Notes: generated from the letters alone by a model not told the origin. Positions 55,015 through 63,360 are shown, numbered from the stretch's first letter. The stretch is DNA of 64,000 nt from an uncultured Bacilli bacterium (GCA_934130375.1 CAKOXW010000001.1:541482-605481), one strand, 5' to 3'. Numbers and translations: made by a program.

Positions 55015-55659
55015 CTACCAAACATTATGTGCTTGATCGTATTGTATTGTATCTATCTTAACTACTAGAGTATAAGTGGCATTATCATAACCATTTCCTG
55101 TAGAAGTAAATGTTATAGTTTTACCATCATCTGATACAGTAGTTTTTAAATCTGCAACTGTATCTTTATTAAAAGTTACACCTGAAATGAATGATGAAGA
55201 AGTTTCAGTTGGTAATAATTTAGTAAGATTATCTTTAGTACCATAGTAATAATATCCATCTTCATTTTTAGTCCAACTGTTATCAAAATTAATTATAGCA
55301 ATTGTATTATTATTACTATCTACAAGTGGTAATTCTTTCCCATTAGCATTTACCCATTTTTCAGTAAAGGTAGCTCGAAGTGCCATATCAATAGTACCTT
55401 TATTAGTTACTTTTATAGTCTTTGATGTTGTAGTCCCTGGTGTCCAATCTTTAGGACTTACAAAATCCTCAACAATTTGTGTTTCATATTTAGCAGTATT
55501 AAATATATTTTTAATATTGCTACTAGTAGTGAAGTAAGCAAGTGTACCTCCTAAAATAGTAAACAAACTTATAGTTCCTACTACTAATAATTTTTTTCTA
55601 TTATCTTTCTTATTTTTTTTGCTGTTAAGTTCAGCATCATTATAATTATTTAATTTCAT
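55015..55659 (-). CDS. BsaA/TasA-like SipW-dependent matrix protein
   Basis: 214 residues. Basic N-terminus, hydrophobic core ending GGTLAYFTTSSNIKNIF, then NTAKYETQIVEDFVSPKDW and TPGTTTSKTIKVTNKGTID, the BsaA-family pattern, and MALRATFTEKWV. A beta-sandwich fibre or matrix protein is expected outside the cell. GAAAGGAAAGG before ATG. It is the first gene after the 55747-55772 terminator, so the surface cassette is its own unit. Confidence 0.82.
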   Translation of the reverse strand: MKLNNYNDAELNSKKNKKDNRKKLLVVGTISLFTILGGTLAYFTTSSNIKNIFNTAKYETQIVEDFVSPKDWTPGTTTSKTIKVTNKGTIDMALRATFTEKWVNANGKELPLVDSNNNTIAIINFDNSWTKNEDGYYYYGTKDNLTKLLPTETSSSFISGVTFNKDTVADLKTTVSDDGKTITFTSTGNGYDNATYTLVVKIDTIQYDQAHNVW

Positions 55660-55746
55660 TTTTTTACCTTTCCTTTCTTTAAAATAATTTATTTTTTATA
55701 TGTAATTTAGATATTAAATCAAAACATATTCCTCCTTTATGACATT

Positions 55747-55772
55747 AAAAAATTAGTTATATTTCAAACTAA
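55747..55772 (-). terminator. Terminator between the relaxase operon and the surface cassette
   Basis: TTAGTT (55753-55758) pairs with AACTAA (55767-55772), T6 after it on the minus strand. AAAGGAGGAATATG with a two-codon frame follows, recalling the other two hairpin-then-SD units of the element. Confidence 0.6.
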
Positions 55773-55787
55773 CTTTATATTATGCAA

Positions 55788-56387
55788 TTATATTTGAATA
55801 TCAAAATTAGAATTTTTTAATTGATTATATGAAAGAGAGTTATTAAGAAGTTCCTCAATAAATGTTCCACCATTATATAGAGAAGTTATTTCAAAATTAC
55901 TATTATTATAAACATAAGACATTTTATCAAAATTATTTAAATCAACTTTTTTCTCATCATACTCATATAGTTTTCCCTCATCACTTAATGAACTGATTAA
56001 AGAATCATTTATTAAATAAGCCATATATGAATTAGCAAGATTTATTTTATTCTTATCGAACTGATAAATATATGGATATGGATCTTTACCATAATCAAAT
56101 TGTTTAACAAATACACAATTATCCTTATTAGCATTTATACTTTGTATTATTAAATCATCCTTAATATCAAGATTATAATTATCTTTTATAAATGGCTTTA
56201 AGAAAAATAAATCCATATTTAATTCTTTATCTAACAATTCAGGATCAATTGCAATTTGTAGATTAGCAAGAGCATAATCTATAATATAATTCATTGTTTT
56301 TGTTTTAGTGTCAGTGGTCATTTTACCAACTAGCATATCACTCTCATATTTATTTTTATTAACTCTTGTTATATCAACAACATACAT
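55788..56387 (-). CDS. Hypothetical protein downstream of the relaxase
   Basis: 199 residues, acidic, no signal peptide. Segments such as DTKTKTMNYIIDYALANLQI and YPYIYQFDKNKINLANSYMA suggest a mixed alpha/beta fold, but I recognise no family. Its ATG shares one base with the relaxase stop (TAATG), with GGAGG 10 bases upstream. Ends NFDIQI. Probably acts with the relaxase or in the recipient. Confidence 0.6.
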   Translation of the reverse strand: MYVVDITRVNKNKYESDMLVGKMTTDTKTKTMNYIIDYALANLQIAIDPELLDKELNMDLFFLKPFIKDNYNLDIKDDLIIQSINANKDNCVFVKQFDYGKDPYPYIYQFDKNKINLANSYMAYLINDSLISSLSDEGKLYEYDEKKVDLNNFDKMSYVYNNSNFEITSLYNGGTFIEELLNNSLSYNQLKNSNFDIQI

Positions 56388-57829
56388 TATTTAGATACCT
56401 CCAATTCGTACTCGAGTTCACTTATTATTTGTTTTTCTTCTTGTTCTAATTCATACATAAGATGATTAACAGCTTTATTTATAAAAACTTTATAATTAAT
56501 ATCTTTATAGAAAAACTTACTTCTAAACTTGCTATACTTTTTATAATCGTAGCCAAGTTTTTTTAATGCATTATAATACTCACTAGAAGTCATATCAGTT
56601 TTAAAACTACTAGCAAGTGATATTAAAGAATCTACATCATAATTATACTTTGATTTTGTTATCCAATTATTAAATACCTTTCTAGTTTCATTATAATTAA
56701 GTCCAGCAAGAGAACATAATTTATACAAATCTTTTGCTATATTTATTTTAGTATTTTCTTTGACATAATCAGAACGACTTTTAAAATTCATTTCTTTTAT
56801 ATGTCTTTTTAAGAACTCTTTTTCTTTGTTAATTAGTTCCATTGATTGATAATTTTTAAAACTAGATAATATTTCATTACCTATTTTAGAGTAGAGTCTG
56901 CTTAACTGATCATTATAATATTTTCTATTTTTATTACTTTCAGTTAGACCATACATATCGGTAAGTTCTTTTTGATGAGTCTCTAAAAGTTTTAAGTAAT
57001 TAGCATAATTATATTTAACAGAATCGTGCATTAAAATATATTCAATAATGCTATTTAATTCTTCTTTATATGGAATCATATTTTTAGAATTATATTGAAG
57101 TCTACCTTTTGGTGGTAGCTTGGAATAAAGACTTAATAAACGATTATTAAGTCCTTTCCTATATGAATCACTATAAAGTTTTTGACTCTTAACTTTAGCC
57201 AAATCTTTTAAATTAATAGCTCCTGTAATATTAGAGAACTCTTTATCACGAAGTTCATAAAACTTGGTATTATCAATTAAGTAATTAGCAATATTACTTT
57301 TAATATTTTTTATAGCAGACTGATTTATAAAACCATTAGTAGCTGTTTTCTTTTTTTCATAAATTAAGATATGCATATGTGGATTTTTAGTATTACGATG
57401 AAGTGCAGAATACCACACAGTATTATCTAATTTTAATCCCATATCAGTAATTAATGATGGCATAATATTTTTTGTTAAATCAAAAAAATCAGATTTAGTT
57501 ATTAAACCATTTTTTACTGCAAAGTCGAATGGAAAAGAGATAACTAAGTTCCATACAAACCCATCTTCATCAATGTTAATTTTATTTTTAATATCTCTTT
57601 TAGGATTAACATCACCATCCATACCCCAAACGAAAGACTCACATTTTTCAAATAGAAAAGAATCTTTATCAGCCATAGCAAAATACTCGTTCATAATGTT
57701 TTGCTCATCTAAACTAGTAGCATCTGCTTTTTCTTTTTTAGAAACATAGTCAAGCCATTTTGAAATATGTTTACTTGTACCATAAGAATTTTTATATCTT
57801 GTACGAACTATAACATTACTGCTACTCAT
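56387..57829 (-). CDS. MobL-like (MOBP-type) relaxase
   Basis: 480 residues. Motif III is ALHRNTKNPHMHILIYEK with His144, His151 and His153 as metal ligands. The N-terminal NVIVRTRYKNSYGTSKHISK includes Tyr residues that could be the nicking residue; motif FVWNLVISFPFDFAV lies between. It cuts at oriT and carries the strand into the recipient. The C-terminal half is helical. Its ATG overlaps the MobC-like stop by 8 bases. Confidence 0.85.
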   Translation of the reverse strand: MSSSNVIVRTRYKNSYGTSKHISKWLDYVSKKEKADATSLDEQNIMNEYFAMADKDSFLFEKCESFVWGMDGDVNPKRDIKNKINIDEDGFVWNLVISFPFDFAVKNGLITKSDFFDLTKNIMPSLITDMGLKLDNTVWYSALHRNTKNPHMHILIYEKKKTATNGFINQSAIKNIKSNIANYLIDNTKFYELRDKEFSNITGAINLKDLAKVKSQKLYSDSYRKGLNNRLLSLYSKLPPKGRLQYNSKNMIPYKEELNSIIEYILMHDSVKYNYANYLKLLETHQKELTDMYGLTESNKNRKYYNDQLSRLYSKIGNEILSSFKNYQSMELINKEKEFLKRHIKEMNFKSRSDYVKENTKINIAKDLYKLCSLAGLNYNETRKVFNNWITKSKYNYDVDSLISLASSFKTDMTSSEYYNALKKLGYDYKKYSKFRSKFFYKDINYKVFINKAVNHLMYELEQEEKQIISELEYELEVSK

Positions 57830-58244
57830 CGTCTAGTTCTCGTTTCTTTGAAGCCATAGTTCGAATATCTTTAAGTACCTGTTGTTCGGCAACTTCTGTT
57901 ATAGGATGTGGAATAATAGAGATATTTAAATCTTCTTTTGTTTGTGGAACTTTTAGGTGTTGCATAAAGATATCTTGTTGTTTTAACTGCCATCTTGTAT
58001 TAAACTCAATTCTATTATTGATGACCATAATTCTTTTAAAATATGGATCGAATGCTTTTTGAAAAGCAACATCAAATAGTTTTAAAAACTTACTTTGACT
58101 ATCATTGATTTTATCTACTTGCATTTTTTCTTTTACAGCAGATACTACATACTCTGATGTAGACATAGAATATTTATCTGCCTCAAGAGATATCTCTTTT
58201 TTTTCTTCTTCAGTAACACGAATTGATAAGCGATCAGTTTTCAT
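57822..58244 (-). CDS. MobC-like ribbon-helix-helix relaxosome protein
   Basis: 140 residues. N-terminal RHH DNA-binding motif: TDRLSIRVTEEEKKEISLEA then DKYSMSTSEYVVSAVKE. A longer helical C-terminus follows. Such proteins bind oriT beside the relaxase and help melt it. It is coupled to both neighbours (TAATG start, 8-base overlap with the relaxase). Confidence 0.8.
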   Translation of the reverse strand: MKTDRLSIRVTEEEKKEISLEADKYSMSTSEYVVSAVKEKMQVDKINDSQSKFLKLFDVAFQKAFDPYFKRIMVINNRIEFNTRWQLKQQDIFMQHLKVPQTKEDLNISIIPHPITEVAEQQVLKDIRTMASKKRELDDE

Positions 58245-58429
58245 TAGTTATTACTTTTTTTATCATTGTCAGATACAATTAAGTGAACATTTTCAATGAC
58301 AAACTCCTTAACTTTTTTATCAATTAGTTCTTGTTGTGTCATACCTAATTTATCTAAAATCTTCTTTAACACGATACTTAAGTTTGAATCAATTTTAGCT
58401 TTAATAAAACTTATTTCGTTATTATTTAT
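58244..58429 (-). CDS. Small ribbon-helix-helix-like protein, apparent AUA start
   Basis: TATGGAGGTGA is followed by in-frame ATA 58429 (7 bases after GGAGGTGA), giving 61 residues; the alternative GTG 58456 lies before the ribosome site and has none. Content: FIKAKIDSNLSIVLKKILDK, then GMTQQELIDKKVKEFV, an RHH-like pattern of the ParD/CopG type. It is the first gene downstream of the oriT-like region and probably binds it to control the mob operon. Ends DKKSNN. Confidence 0.6.
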   Translation of the reverse strand: MNNNEISFIKAKIDSNLSIVLKKILDKLGMTQQELIDKKVKEFVIENVHLIVSDNDKKSNN

Positions 58430-58539
58430 ATTATTTTCACCTCCATATTGTGCCACAAATCGTGGACATCATTTTTAATATTTTTAAACGAATTTTATTA
58501 CTATCTTGTGTGCTTATTTTTAGCAGGATAAGTATGGCT

Positions 58540-58606
58540 GACAATCAACTACCCAGTGGGTAGTTTAGCCCAATATTCAAGGGTTTGTGATAGTTTAGAT
58601 TGTCAT
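58540..58606. other. Candidate origin of transfer (nested inverted repeats)
   Basis: The outer pair is TGACAATC (58540-58547) and GATTGTCA (58599-58606). The inner perfect hairpin is AACTACCC (58548-58555), AGT, GGGTAGTT (58559-58566). TAGTTTAG is also repeated directly at 58561 and 58592. It lies in the 300-base gene-free stretch 58457-58777, immediately upstream of the mob operon, the usual oriT position. The nick site is not identified. Confidence 0.55.
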
Positions 58607-58730
58607 ACATTAAATTATATGTCATACTTTTGTTATTACATATTTTGAAGTAATTTTAAGAAATATCTTTAAAAGTAGTACAAATGGCTAGACAAAAGTC
58701 TTACTTTTGGATTAACAAAATCATTAAAAA

Positions 58731-58770
58731 TGTACCTTAAATTATAAATATTTTTTAAAATTAAGGTACA
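58731..58770 (-). terminator. Terminator of the VirB4/M23 operon
   Basis: TGTACCTTAA (58731-58740) and TTAAGGTACA (58761-58770) form a perfect 10-bp stem with a 20-base loop; ATTTTTAATG follows on the minus strand. It isolates the transfer operon from oriT. Confidence 0.6.
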
Positions 58771-58777
58771 CGATTAT

Positions 58778-59101
58778 TTATATATTTATGGAATTATCTA
58801 TACCTTTATCATCGGTTATGTAATTGATATGGTTAATAACTTTTTGTTTTTCTTTTTCATCATTAAACTTAAGTTCTAACATATCAGTATCGTATTGTTC
58901 TTTTAACAGTTCATAGACTTTATAATAGACAGGCATTTTGAAATCACTATAATATAAATTGATTCCATTAAACTCAAATATATAATCAACACCTTCATTT
59001 TTTGTATTAAATACTACAAGTTTTTTATATACACTACGAGCAACTTTTTCACTAGTGATGAATATATCAAACTCATCATCACTCATATTTTTTCTTTTTA
59101 T
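58778..59101 (-). CDS. Hypothetical element protein, apparent AUA start
   Basis: ATA 59101 follows GGAGG by 7 bases and overlaps the M23 stop as ATAA, the geometry usually seen as ATGA; the first ATG (59086) is 5 codons later with only a poor A-rich site. 107 residues, acidic, with FEFNGINLYYSDFKMPVYYK in the middle, unrecognised. Ends DNSINI. Last gene of the VirB4 operon. Confidence 0.6.
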   Translation of the reverse strand: MKRKNMSDDEFDIFITSEKVARSVYKKLVVFNTKNEGVDYIFEFNGINLYYSDFKMPVYYKVYELLKEQYDTDMLELKFNDEKEKQKVINHINYITDDKGIDNSINI

Positions 59102-59649
59102 TTTAATCCCTCCACAACAATAATTGGATCTAATAAATCTTCTTGTTTGAAACTTAATTTATCTACTGAAATCATAAAATGACAGTGAATTCCTGTACTC
59201 CTACCAGTAGAGCCGATAGTACCAATTTTTTGTTTCTTCAAAACTTTATCACCAACATTTACAATGATAGAATCATCTAACATATGACCATACATTGTAA
59301 ATAAAACCATACCACCTAAATCATGTTTTATATAAACATAATTACCAAGACCATTTTCTTGAAAACCTGTTCCAACAACTTCACCATCAGCACTAGCAAC
59401 TATGTCAGTACCAGCTGGAGCAGATAAATCAAGACCACTATGGAAACTTATATTTGATTTATCAATGGGATCGATACGATAACCAAAGTCAGAAGTTTTA
59501 ACAAAATTAGTACCAGCAGGAAAAGGAGTAGTAAGAGTAAGATATGCTATACTCTCACTACTACCAGCAGAACTAGAACAACAAATTAATATTATAAAAA
59601 ATGGGAAAATTAGAACACTACAAAATATTAAAATAATTGATTTTTTAAT
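59098..59649 (-). CDS. Secreted M23 (LytM) peptidase, apparent AUU start
   Basis: The frame runs upstream of the first ATG (59310) through an entire signal peptide to ATT 59649, which shares one base with the VirB4 stop (TAATT), 6 bases after GGTGG. 183 residues: KKSIILIFCSVLIFPFFIIL, a Cys-Cys-Ser-Ser lipobox-like stretch, then the LytM fold with SFHSGLDLSAPAG (first His/Asp), ADGEVVGTGFQ, YVYIKHDLGG and STGRSTGIHCHF (HxH). It opens peptidoglycan for the mating channel, as PrgK-type proteins do. A start at 59310 would delete half of the catalytic site. Confidence 0.88.
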   Translation of the reverse strand: MKKSIILIFCSVLIFPFFIILICCSSSAGSSESIAYLTLTTPFPAGTNFVKTSDFGYRIDPIDKSNISFHSGLDLSAPAGTDIVASADGEVVGTGFQENGLGNYVYIKHDLGGMVLFTMYGHMLDDSIIVNVGDKVLKKQKIGTIGSTGRSTGIHCHFMISVDKLSFKQEDLLDPIIVVEGLK

Positions 59650-62003
59650 TACTTACCACCAGCACTTCCAAATAGTTCTTTTTCTTCTACACGAAGTTCA
59701 ACTTGAATAGGTAGTCTTGTATCTTGTCCTATAACAAAAAGACCACATCCCTGTGATGCAGTAGTTAAAAATTGTTTTTCTGATTCACTTAAACTTAACA
59801 TTTTAGCGACTGCCTCAATTTCTTTTTGTCCCTGTGACATAACTAAAAGATATGAACTATTATCTATGATAACTTGTCCGTATCTTTCAATTTCAGGGGA
59901 GCAAAAATCAATTAAGTTTTGTGATATTAAAATTAAACTTCCGTTTTGTTTTCTAATTCTTTTACTTGCTTTCTTTAAGAAATCTATACCATCTCGATTA
60001 TTAGGATCAATGATTAAATGAGCTTCATCACATACTAGAATTACCTGTTCATCTTTGTTCTTACAAATCTCATTCCAACACCAAGTTAATATATTAAAAA
60101 ATTGACTTTTTAATATACTATCATCTGAATCAACAAGACTGTTGATATCTAGCACTATGAAGTCAGATTTTTCATCTACTTTAACACTAGAATGACCATT
60201 AAATATTTTAGCATCAGTAGTAGTTGCTTTCTTCATTAAAGAACATATTTTTTCTAGTGACTCAATTACATTTTGTGGTTCATTTTTTAATTTAGCTTTA
60301 TCAAGATTAAGAAGTAATTTATTATATAAATCCTCCATTATTGGATAGTCATCACTTTTTAGTTTAGATAAATCAGTATCAAAAGTAATTCCTTTATCTT
60401 TATAAACTTCAGTTAAAGCATCTTCAACTTTAGTAAGTTCATAAGCACTTAACTCTTGTAAATAATACTTTATAAAAGTTCTAAAAGTTTGAAAATGTCT
60501 TGATAAATCATTAGTAGATAATTTCTTCTCATCATCATTTTCATCGGTACTTTTTCTAACTTCAAGTGGGTTAATTATACCTGATATACCTGTACCACAA
60601 TCAATCCAAGTACCACCAATAGAGTCACACATATCTTTTAATTCTCGTTCAGGATCAATAGCGATTATTTTTGAGCCACGAGCATAATTACCACGAATTA
60701 ATTTTTTAACAAGAGTAGACTTTCCTGATCCACTTTTACCAATTATTACTGCATTAGAATTATTTCTTTTATTAGTTCTTTTCCATAAATCAAAGAACAC
60801 TTTACTACCTAAACCATCAGAACCAAGTATGATAGAATCACCATCATCTTGTAAGTTTTGGTAGATAAAAGGAAAAGATGATGCAGTAGCCATTATTGGT
60901 ACTTCTAAACCAAATTGTTTTTCTAAATCAACATACATTGTAGGTAGACACATCTTTAAACTTCTTTCTTGTTCGAACATTAAATCAGCACTACCCAATC
61001 CATAAGCAGAAAGAGTATTTTTAAGTTCTTTTTTAGTTTTATTTAGAGCTTCTTTTGATTCACCATAACAAAGAAAACATACAGTAAGTTTATTAAATCT
61101 TTCGTGCTCTCTATCAATGCGATTAACAAGTTCTACATAATCTTCCATTTGATTATTAAGAAGTATCTGATCATTATAATCAGTTACATTAATCATCTTT
61201 GATTTAGTATCAGAAATACTTTTTTTAAGTATCTTTGATATCTCACTTGTATCCATAGGAGTTATAGTCATACACATTCTTGTGTGATTAACATTAGCAA
61301 CAGCTCCAAGCCATCCATGTCCCACATAAGATGGGTATGTAATAAGAGTTACTATACTCATATAAGCATCACCAAGTATTAGGTCTTTTTCAGCCAATTT
61401 AAGCCCTCTAGGAGCGATTTTCTCTTTAAATGAGCGAGTTATACCTGTGGCATCTTTTTTAAAGATGTCAAGCGAAGTAATGGGGTTAAGTATAAGATAT
61501 AAAATATCTCGCCACTCCTCACTAGATATGATAGAACTAGTAAGTCCCATTGAATTTAATTCTATCAAAATATCATTTAATTTTTGTTTTAATAATTTCT
61601 CATTATCAGAACTTTCTTCAACTAACAAATAGAACTCTCGATTAACAATTTCCTTATCAGCATTTAAAGTATTGATATAATCTAGATCCTCATTTAAGAT
61701 TTTAATTTTAGATTTATTAGTTTCTTGTCTTAATTTAGTATTTAAAATATTGATGTTTTCATCTAATTGAATTGGTCTATCAACACTCAATATTTTTATT
61801 GGATAGTCAATAGAATTAAGAATCTTTTTTAATTCTAAAACTTTAATTTTTTGTTCCTCATCAAATAATAAACATAAGTTAATAGAACCAACTTTAATGC
61901 CTCCAACTATACGATTATTATCTAGGTAAACACAATTATCCCATACATCTTGAAATGGAATAAAATCTAGCATTGTTTTTGATAATTTAGACTTGCTAGT
62001 TAT
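59649..62003 (-). CDS. VirB4/TraE-type conjugation ATPase, apparent AUA start
   Basis: 784 residues from ATA 62003, 8 bases after GGAGG and overlapping the upstream stop by 8 bases; ATG 61973 is ten codons later without any site. N-terminal KTMLDFIPFQDVWD is typical of Gram-positive VirB4. Walker A VIIGKSGSGKSTLVKKLI lies at about 420-436, EPERELKD-like IDPERELKDMCDSIGGTW, Walker B VILVCDEAHLIID near 670, and ILISQNLIDFCSPE. It energises the mating channel at the membrane. C-terminus GSAGGK. Confidence 0.92.
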   Translation of the reverse strand: MTSKSKLSKTMLDFIPFQDVWDNCVYLDNNRIVGGIKVGSINLCLLFDEEQKIKVLELKKILNSIDYPIKILSVDRPIQLDENINILNTKLRQETNKSKIKILNEDLDYINTLNADKEIVNREFYLLVEESSDNEKLLKQKLNDILIELNSMGLTSSIISSEEWRDILYLILNPITSLDIFKKDATGITRSFKEKIAPRGLKLAEKDLILGDAYMSIVTLITYPSYVGHGWLGAVANVNHTRMCMTITPMDTSEISKILKKSISDTKSKMINVTDYNDQILLNNQMEDYVELVNRIDREHERFNKLTVCFLCYGESKEALNKTKKELKNTLSAYGLGSADLMFEQERSLKMCLPTMYVDLEKQFGLEVPIMATASSFPFIYQNLQDDGDSIILGSDGLGSKVFFDLWKRTNKRNNSNAVIIGKSGSGKSTLVKKLIRGNYARGSKIIAIDPERELKDMCDSIGGTWIDCGTGISGIINPLEVRKSTDENDDEKKLSTNDLSRHFQTFRTFIKYYLQELSAYELTKVEDALTEVYKDKGITFDTDLSKLKSDDYPIMEDLYNKLLLNLDKAKLKNEPQNVIESLEKICSLMKKATTTDAKIFNGHSSVKVDEKSDFIVLDINSLVDSDDSILKSQFFNILTWCWNEICKNKDEQVILVCDEAHLIIDPNNRDGIDFLKKASKRIRKQNGSLILISQNLIDFCSPEIERYGQVIIDNSSYLLVMSQGQKEIEAVAKMLSLSESEKQFLTTASQGCGLFVIGQDTRLPIQVELRVEEKELFGSAGGK

Positions 62004-62235
62004 TTATCACCCCTCCTAAATGAGTAGCGATTTTATCAATTTCTTTCACTGATATTTTTTGCTTACCAGCAAGTTTTAATATTTCTTTTGATTTCAAATC
62101 TAAATAAATTAAGTACCTTATATACTCTGATAAAGTCATTTTTTTAGAATATGCAATCTTTCTTAATTGTTCCTTATCTTTATGATTAATATATAATTTA
62201 ACAGTAGTGTCATATAATTTAAGTCTTTTACTTAT
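61996..62235 (-). CDS. Ribbon-helix-helix/mobilisation-like small protein, apparent AUA start
   Basis: Between the DUF4313-like gene and VirB4. GGAGG is followed after 8 bases by ATA 62235, inside an 8-base overlap with the upstream stop. No AUG, GUG or UUG is available in the first 25 codons. 79 residues: KRLKLYDTTVKLYINHKDKE, then KKMTLSEYIRYLIYLDLKSK, an RHH-type pattern, and a helical tail ending GGVINN. Likely a DNA-binding relaxosome or regulatory protein. Missed by ATG-only calling. Confidence 0.65.
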   Translation of the reverse strand: MSKRLKLYDTTVKLYINHKDKEQLRKIAYSKKMTLSEYIRYLIYLDLKSKEILKLAGKQKISVKEIDKIATHLGGVINN

Positions 62236-62581
62236 AACTTATTCCTCCTTTGTTATCTAAATAATTTTTAACACCATTTTTATCATATTTACGAAGTATT
62301 CCCATATTTATTTTAGCAACAGGAACTTCAACATAATTGTAATAACTTATACCTGTTATACATCTTATAATTCGTGTTTTTTTAAGTACATTAATAAAAC
62401 CACTTTTAACAACAAATGGATCTAAAAAGACTTTATCATCTTCAATATAAGAATCTTTTAAATCCATAGTCAAATCGTGGCTTTCACTCTTATTATAATA
62501 CTTAAGTCTCATCCTACCATTATAATAAGATAAAACTTTTATATTAAATAACTTATTATTAAATTTAACTTTTTTTCCTAT
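62228..62581 (-). CDS. DUF4313-like accessory protein, apparent AUA start
   Basis: ATA 62581 lies 8 bases after GGAGG at the TATAAGTATATAAGGAGG junction; the first ATG is 23 codons in and has no site. 117 residues: GKKVKFNNKLFNIKVLSYYN, then LTMDLKDSYIEDDKVFLDPF, and ILRKYDKNGVKNYLDNKGG. It resembles the next gene upstream (YDK-GV-NYL), so the two are tandem DUF4313-type paralogues of unknown function common on gut elements. Confidence 0.6.
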   Translation of the reverse strand: MGKKVKFNNKLFNIKVLSYYNGRMRLKYYNKSESHDLTMDLKDSYIEDDKVFLDPFVVKSGFINVLKKTRIIRCITGISYYNYVEVPVAKINMGILRKYDKNGVKNYLDNKGGISYK

Positions 62582-62594
62582 AAATCGTTCCTCC

Positions 62595-62987
62595 TTATAT
62601 ACTTATATTATGTTCAATTTTATTTGATAGAGAAAGGTAGTTTTCAACACCTTCTTTATCATATTCTTTTAACTTTTCTATATTAAACTTAACATATTCG
62701 TAAGTACCATAATTATATTTTTTAATACCATAAGACTTTTCTATAATACCTAATTCTTTCATTTTAGGAATCAAATCAAATAAATCAGAATTTGCTATAT
62801 TATCTATAAAACCCTCATCATAATCTTTTATAAATAAGTATGGCAAATCAATAGTTATAGAGCCAAAATCTTCATCAGAATCAATTAAATAGGCATCAAT
62901 ACTAAGTCTACCTGTTTTAACATAACAATCAACCTCAAGGATAGCTCTTCCTTGATTAAAATCAATTATTTTCCTATCTTGAATCAT
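62595..62987 (-). CDS. DUF4313-like accessory protein
   Basis: 130 residues, ATG 62987 after GAGGTTAAGAT, overlapping the upstream stop by 4 bases. DUF4313-type pattern: LEVDCYVKTGRLSIDAYLID, SITIDLPYLF, and a C-terminal KEYDKEGVENYLSLS. The tail EHNISI is encoded by the shared junction motif. No catalytic residues are evident. Confidence 0.65.
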   Translation of the reverse strand: MIQDRKIIDFNQGRAILEVDCYVKTGRLSIDAYLIDSDEDFGSITIDLPYLFIKDYDEGFIDNIANSDLFDLIPKMKELGIIEKSYGIKKYNYGTYEYVKFNIEKLKEYDKEGVENYLSLSNKIEHNISI

Positions 62988-63334
62988 ATCTTAACCTCTA
63001 ATTTTTCAATTAATATATTATGTTCTTTTTCTAGTTTATCTGAAACACTATTAAATACCATTTCACATAGTAAAGGATCATTAAAGATAGTATATATTTT
63101 ATTAAAAACATAATCAAAATTAACTTTATCTTTATGAAAAGAAACTATGTTATTAACAATATGAGTAGAAAAGTTATCTACCATATCTAAATATCTTTTT
63201 TTACAATCTTTATTTAATTCTTCAATAATAGTATCTTGAATCAAATCTAATTCACTACCACCAAATTCATAACTAATTTTCTTAATTATTTCATTTGCAA
63301 CTTTAATATTTCTTTGCTTATAATTTTCTTCTAT
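62984..63334 (-). CDS. Hypothetical helical protein, apparent AUA start
   Basis: ATA 63334 follows AAGGAGG by 7 bases; the frame is open from there and the next possible start, TTG 63244, has no site. 116 residues, beginning EENYKQRNIKVANEIIKKIS, largely helical, with YLDMVDNFSTHIVNNIVSFH in the middle. It ends KLEVKI. First gene after the 63368-63381 hairpin, so expression depends on read-through of that hairpin. Confidence 0.55.
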   Translation of the reverse strand: MEENYKQRNIKVANEIIKKISYEFGGSELDLIQDTIIEELNKDCKKRYLDMVDNFSTHIVNNIVSFHKDKVNFDYVFNKIYTIFNDPLLCEMVFNSVSDKLEKEHNILIEKLEVKI

Positions 63335-63360
63335 AAACTTTCCTCCTTAAAATATTTAAT

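Noticed and set aside
46863..63334. AUA reassigned to Met as the explanation of the unusual starts
   Set aside because: AUU is used in the same position at VirD4 and M23, AUA occurs freely inside genes at Ile-like positions, and chromosomal genes start with AUG. Initiation at near-cognate codons is simpler.
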